Shown here: positions 60,060-64,000 of the stretch, one piece after another
Layout of the letters: each line of letters opens with the position of its first letter
Position numbering within the stretch: position 1 is the first letter of the stretch
Origin: Coprinus comatus
Lineage: Eukaryota; Basidiomycota; Agaricomycetes; Agaricales; Agaricaceae
Length of the DNA stretch: 64,000 bases
NCBI GenBank assembly: GCA_034638255.1
Contig: JAWPGT010000034.1
Span: 183,945 to 247,944 of the forward strand
Direction of reading: 5' to 3'
The notes under the pieces: generated by a model
The model's database searches: none
Told to the model about the DNA's origin: nothing
What the model saw: the letters and a program-made list of their open reading frames with translations, nothing else
Made by a program: the position numbers and the translations under genes

Positions 60060-63000
60060 TCAGTCACACAACGGTTGACACCACAAGGGATCATCGTACC
60101 GGTATTCAAACATTAGCTGTGCACCGACGAACAGACAAGCCACTGCCTCCACAAGGAATATCAGTCCTAGATATAATGATAAGTATCACCACCCCAAATG
60201 AGAATTGCAAAATCGAAGAAGAAAAGTGGTAGAACAAATTAGGCAACTGCTGATTTTTGATGGCAAGTCAACAATTCACCAGTCTAGAAAGTTGAAACAG
60301 AACCAGGAAAAAAAATGCAAAATAGAAGCACAAAAGAAAAGGAAAGAAAAAAAAAACTGACCCTCAAATGTGCCGAATAATTCGCCTACAAAGAAACGCA
60401 CACCGTCTGTTCCAATGACAAAGCCCACCAAATTCGCTCCCATCATCATTAAAATGTTACCCACTGCACCTAGAGCCGACAAGTGTCGATACCAGACCCT
60501 GGATCCATACTAGTAATGCGGTGACGCAAGGAGAGAGGAAAGAATTCGGCGTTAGCGAGATTCAGTTTATTACGATATGGAGAAAAACGAGAAAACTGAG
60601 ATTTTTGGTAGGCTCAAATGAAAATAATGAGGAGACCGAACGCCGAACACTCTTCAGCACTTTGGAAGGGTACGAAGTCCTCGGTTTCTCCTCACCTCCG
60701 GTATCCGCCAGTGTGATGAGATATCATGATATTTGCCGCCAATTTTATGGTGTAACATTCCACAGAATAAATGGCGAACCACACATGTCAGCCACACTGC
60801 ACAATTATATTGGCTAAAAGACACCAACAAAGGCCTCCTTTGTGATTGTATAAAAACTGACTCACCTTTGAAGCAGGGAGCCACCACCTAGCCAGTAACT
60901 CTGGTATAATAAATAAGCTTACTAGCCAGCCCCAAGCTAGCAACTTGAACGTCAAATCATGCCACAGAGCAACGAACGAAAAGACGATCAGCGTATTCAA
61001 TACGACATTTTTGGCTCCGCCTAGTGGAATATAGATATATCTATGTGTCGTCATGTGTGTTAGTGTCGGGATAAACCGTCAAACAGAAAGGCAGGGGTGA
61101 AATAGAGAGTGTGCTAGCCACACATGTTATCGGAGATAATTATAGGGCCGTCACCGAAATCATGTGCGCAAGGTAAACTAGACCAGATGAGGAGGCACAA
61201 AATTCACCCAAGACCAAAAGGCTGTCAATGACATGACGAAAGTATTGAGCTTCTGCTCCACACAGTGTGCAATACTAGGCGTTACTGTCTTCTTAACCAG
61301 GAACACCAACATATGCCAGGGAAAACATCAGAAGATTGTCAACATACGTACCGAATGATCCACAAATTATAACTCCTATGCCAACTTCGCCAGAAACCCA
61401 GCGTGGAGTAATTATTGGCCATGCATCGTACCATATTCTCTGGCGGATCAACGCCATCGAGAAGGGCCCAAAGTCGGAAGAACCGCCATGGAATCAAAAG
61501 CTAAGAGTAAAACACGATTTAACATGGTGAGTAACTCGAGTCAAGCGGTAAAATGAAAGAAGAGAAACGACATCATCGAGGAGACGAGCGGCGGCATCAT
61601 AAGGTAGCGGGGAAGGTAGAAATCAAAGTGTGGACTTGAAGGCAATAAAATGAAAATGACGTAGGAGGCGCTCACAAGTCACCGCGGCATTACATATTCA
61701 CAAAAGCCATTGTCGACTCCTTCCTTGTTTAACAGGGGAGTAAAGTAACGTACCTTTAGCCAAACGATGATTAAGTTCCAAAATCCGACCATGCTAATTT
61801 GAGCGGGTGTAAAACCACTCCAAGCCTTCCTGTCTTTAATCGCCACTACATACATGAAGTGTTGTATACACTCCATGGTTAGAAGCGAAAATAGAAATCG
61901 GACACAATAAGCCCGGATGGGTGTTGACGTGGGGGTTTGTTTATTAGGATATCGATGCTTGATGGATATACAATATGTAAAATGGACTACATTAAAGAAT
62001 GGAGTACTAACCTGCCACATGAAATCATTGAATGTGATTATCGGCCCTGCAATATATAAAGGCGGGTATAAAGCATAGGCAATCAGGTTTGTAAAGGAGT
62101 AGACAGAATCGGGGTGTGGGTCGCTGGTTCGCTGTTTTTCAGATATTACACGATGACCATCAGGACCCTATGATAAGCGGCAATGAGTTTGATTAGTGTA
62201 ATGGGGGAACAGTGGACACACTTCTATCTCTTTCTCCATTTTATTGCTAGCCCAATAGTAGTCCATATTAAACGAGACAAGTCTGAGCATTGTGATATTG
62301 AATATGATATACCAGCGCGCATATATGCCAGAATATCCATCCTATTCCATCCCCTTTAACTTGAAGAAAATGGGATGAAAAACAAATTTCACATACCAAC
62401 CATGCCAATCCTACAAACCACCTCCCAAGCCTCCATCCTTCGAAAGTTTCATTCCCCATTAACACAGCACCATTAAAAACCCAAGTTGATATGACATTCA
62501 GTTTAGACCCACGGAACTTGCGTGCGATCAGATAGTTAATATACAGGATGAAGAGAAGTTTAAGTGCGTTGAAGCCATGCAGCACAGTTACTGCAATTAA
62601 AGAGAAGATGACGTTGAACCTCATAGACGAAGGTGAGTTGGTACGACTGCCGACATTAGACTGAGGACTACCATCGGGTGAGGAGGTCGAAGAAAGTAAG
62701 CGCGAAGCGATAAACTTTGAGAATAGGTGGAGTAGAATGGCTACACTGAGAATGGGCACGTTGTTTCGAAAGGAGCGATATTGCGCATCACTATTATCCT
62801 GAAAGATTATCAAAGTGAATCATTGTATTCCAGGGACGAGTAATGAAAAACATACTATGAGTCGGCCAGGTATCCATCCGTTTTCAAGCCTGTTTTTATA
62901 ATACTGCAAGTTGGGATGCGAGGCTGAGAACGGAATGGGTTATTTCATCCCAGTGCACAATGAAGCAACAGACATACGTGTACTCAGCGAAACGGGTATC

Positions 63001-63265
63001 CATACCATAACCGGTACAATCGCCAGCAACACGGCATAGTAAAACTTGAATTCCAAACCTCCCCATCTCGAGGGCTCCGGGCGCTTATCTCTAGAGCCAG
63101 TTTCCGCAGCGAAGGTATGTTCACAGTCAAGTCAGTAAGCCGACAATTAGTTCCTGCTCCCATCCTTCTCTTCAAGCTCGACGAGTGTAATGTTGCTTCA
63201 GAGGGTATATCCTTGTGTATTGGAAGTAGCGGAACTTGGTTGTCTAACCCAGTATCAATGTTCAT
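60060..63265 (-). CDS. GUP1: MBOAT-family membrane O-acyltransferase, GUP1-like
   Basis: Polytopic ER membrane protein that in yeast remodels GPI-anchor lipids (family knowledge). About a dozen exons; read in phase are 62923-62856, 62798-62397, 62341-62222 and later exons. Family motifs in order: [126 protein letters not shown] and [19 protein letters not shown]. Both the WH of the MBOAT core and the conserved LWHD histidine are present, so it looks catalytically competent. The last exon gives [18 protein letters not shown] and a stop. Near the N-terminus the [10 protein letters not shown] frame does not run into the SRWGG frame; only a short intron with a poor acceptor or a one-base slip joins them. 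Confidence 0.87.
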
Positions 63266-64000
63266 GCCAGTGGTACGTAGTCAATACGTAGTTATGCGAA
63301 GTGCATGAATGTTGGTTGTAGTGACAGGCAGTCGTTGACGGAGAGAAATCAATATCGCGTCAGTAACCCAAAAAGGAAATGGACCGGCCCTTACGCTCCG
63401 CGTCAAATCCATTTTTGGCCATTCATTTAACAAAAATAACCCACTGAGTGGCATAGGATGTTCAAACTCCCCGTCATCTTATCTGGCATTGAATTAATGC
63501 TTCAAGGACAGGGTAGCTCTATATATGCATACAAGTGAAACCTCTAGACAAAATTGTGTGATATACTCACTGCTGACAGAGAACTATACAGTGCACCTAC
63601 ATCCATCCAAAAGTAAAGAGCCATTATAAGTCATAAGCTTTGCTAAATGAGCGACTTTAAATATAACTTCTATACACACTGCTGAGGACAAACATAACAT
63701 GTATGGATTTGGAAAAAAAAACTGTTATACTGCCGCACATTGTTATAATAATATTTTCTTGAATGGGATAACAAGATGGACACACTCGAGGGAGGGTATT
63801 TCATAATTCCAAAAATCAAAAAGAGAAAAAAAAAGAAAATACAACATAAGCAAAAGAAACGATTGAAACAAAAAACAATTGAAACAAATACAACAAACAC
63901 AAAACATTTCCATTTCCATTTTCATTCCCCATTCCATCCATCGATCCAAAATTTAATACACACACAAACACTAACGAAAGAAGAAAAAGAAGCCATAAAA
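63266..64000. other. Intergenic at the right edge
   Basis: About 735 bases upstream of GUP1, holding its promoter. The last 300 bases are A-rich on the plus strand, consistent with the 3' flank of a minus-strand gene beyond the edge. No coding sequence recognised. Confidence 0.4.

Overview
This window is nuclear DNA from a basidiomycete fungus, most likely a tremellalean yeast of the Cryptococcus/Kwoniella type. That placement is an inference. The evidence is dense short GT-AG introns (about 50-125 nt, often ending CTAAC..AG), intron-rich housekeeping genes (COA6, CKB1, GUP1) that fit basidiomycete proteins, and low-complexity Ser/Thr/Gly-rich proteins. There is no bacterial signature: no operons and no Shine-Dalgarno sites. 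I found no tRNA, rRNA or CRISPR array by eye.

Layout. 0-6 kb (minus): the N-terminal part of a TBC-type RabGAP running off the left edge, then a low-complexity protein. 7-10 kb: COA6, a decayed inverted copy of COA6, and a putative GPI-anchored HExxH protein. 12.5-13.1 kb: an isochorismatase-fold hydrolase whose nucleophile position is Ser. 13-25 kb is gene-poor; it carries an APH-like kinase, a secreted ricin-B lectin with ten exons, and relics. 25-31 kb (plus): a single-pass membrane protein and an F-box protein. 33-41 kb (minus): a giant-tailed arrestin and the casein kinase 2 beta subunit, whose model needs a 4-nt microexon. 41-46 kb is an accessory island: a Crinkler-type gene with two tandem header domains, a nuclease-like and a kinase-like domain, a frameshifted member of a dispersed family lying head-to-head with it, and remnants of a DUF6533-like membrane protein gene. 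47.9-55.6 kb: two DUF4139 paralogues in inverted orientation around an Arg/Glu/Asp-rich gene. 57-63 kb (minus): an FAD monooxygenase and the MBOAT protein GUP1.

The most unusual locus is the double-header Crinkler gene at 41.2-43.5 kb. Its five exons splice in phase into one protein of about 702 residues. Several other genes carry substitutions at family-key positions (isochorismatase, monooxygenase) or show frame or splice breaks (arrestin tail, first DUF4139 copy, GUP1 N-terminus). All gene models and functions here come from reading the sequence; no database search was run.
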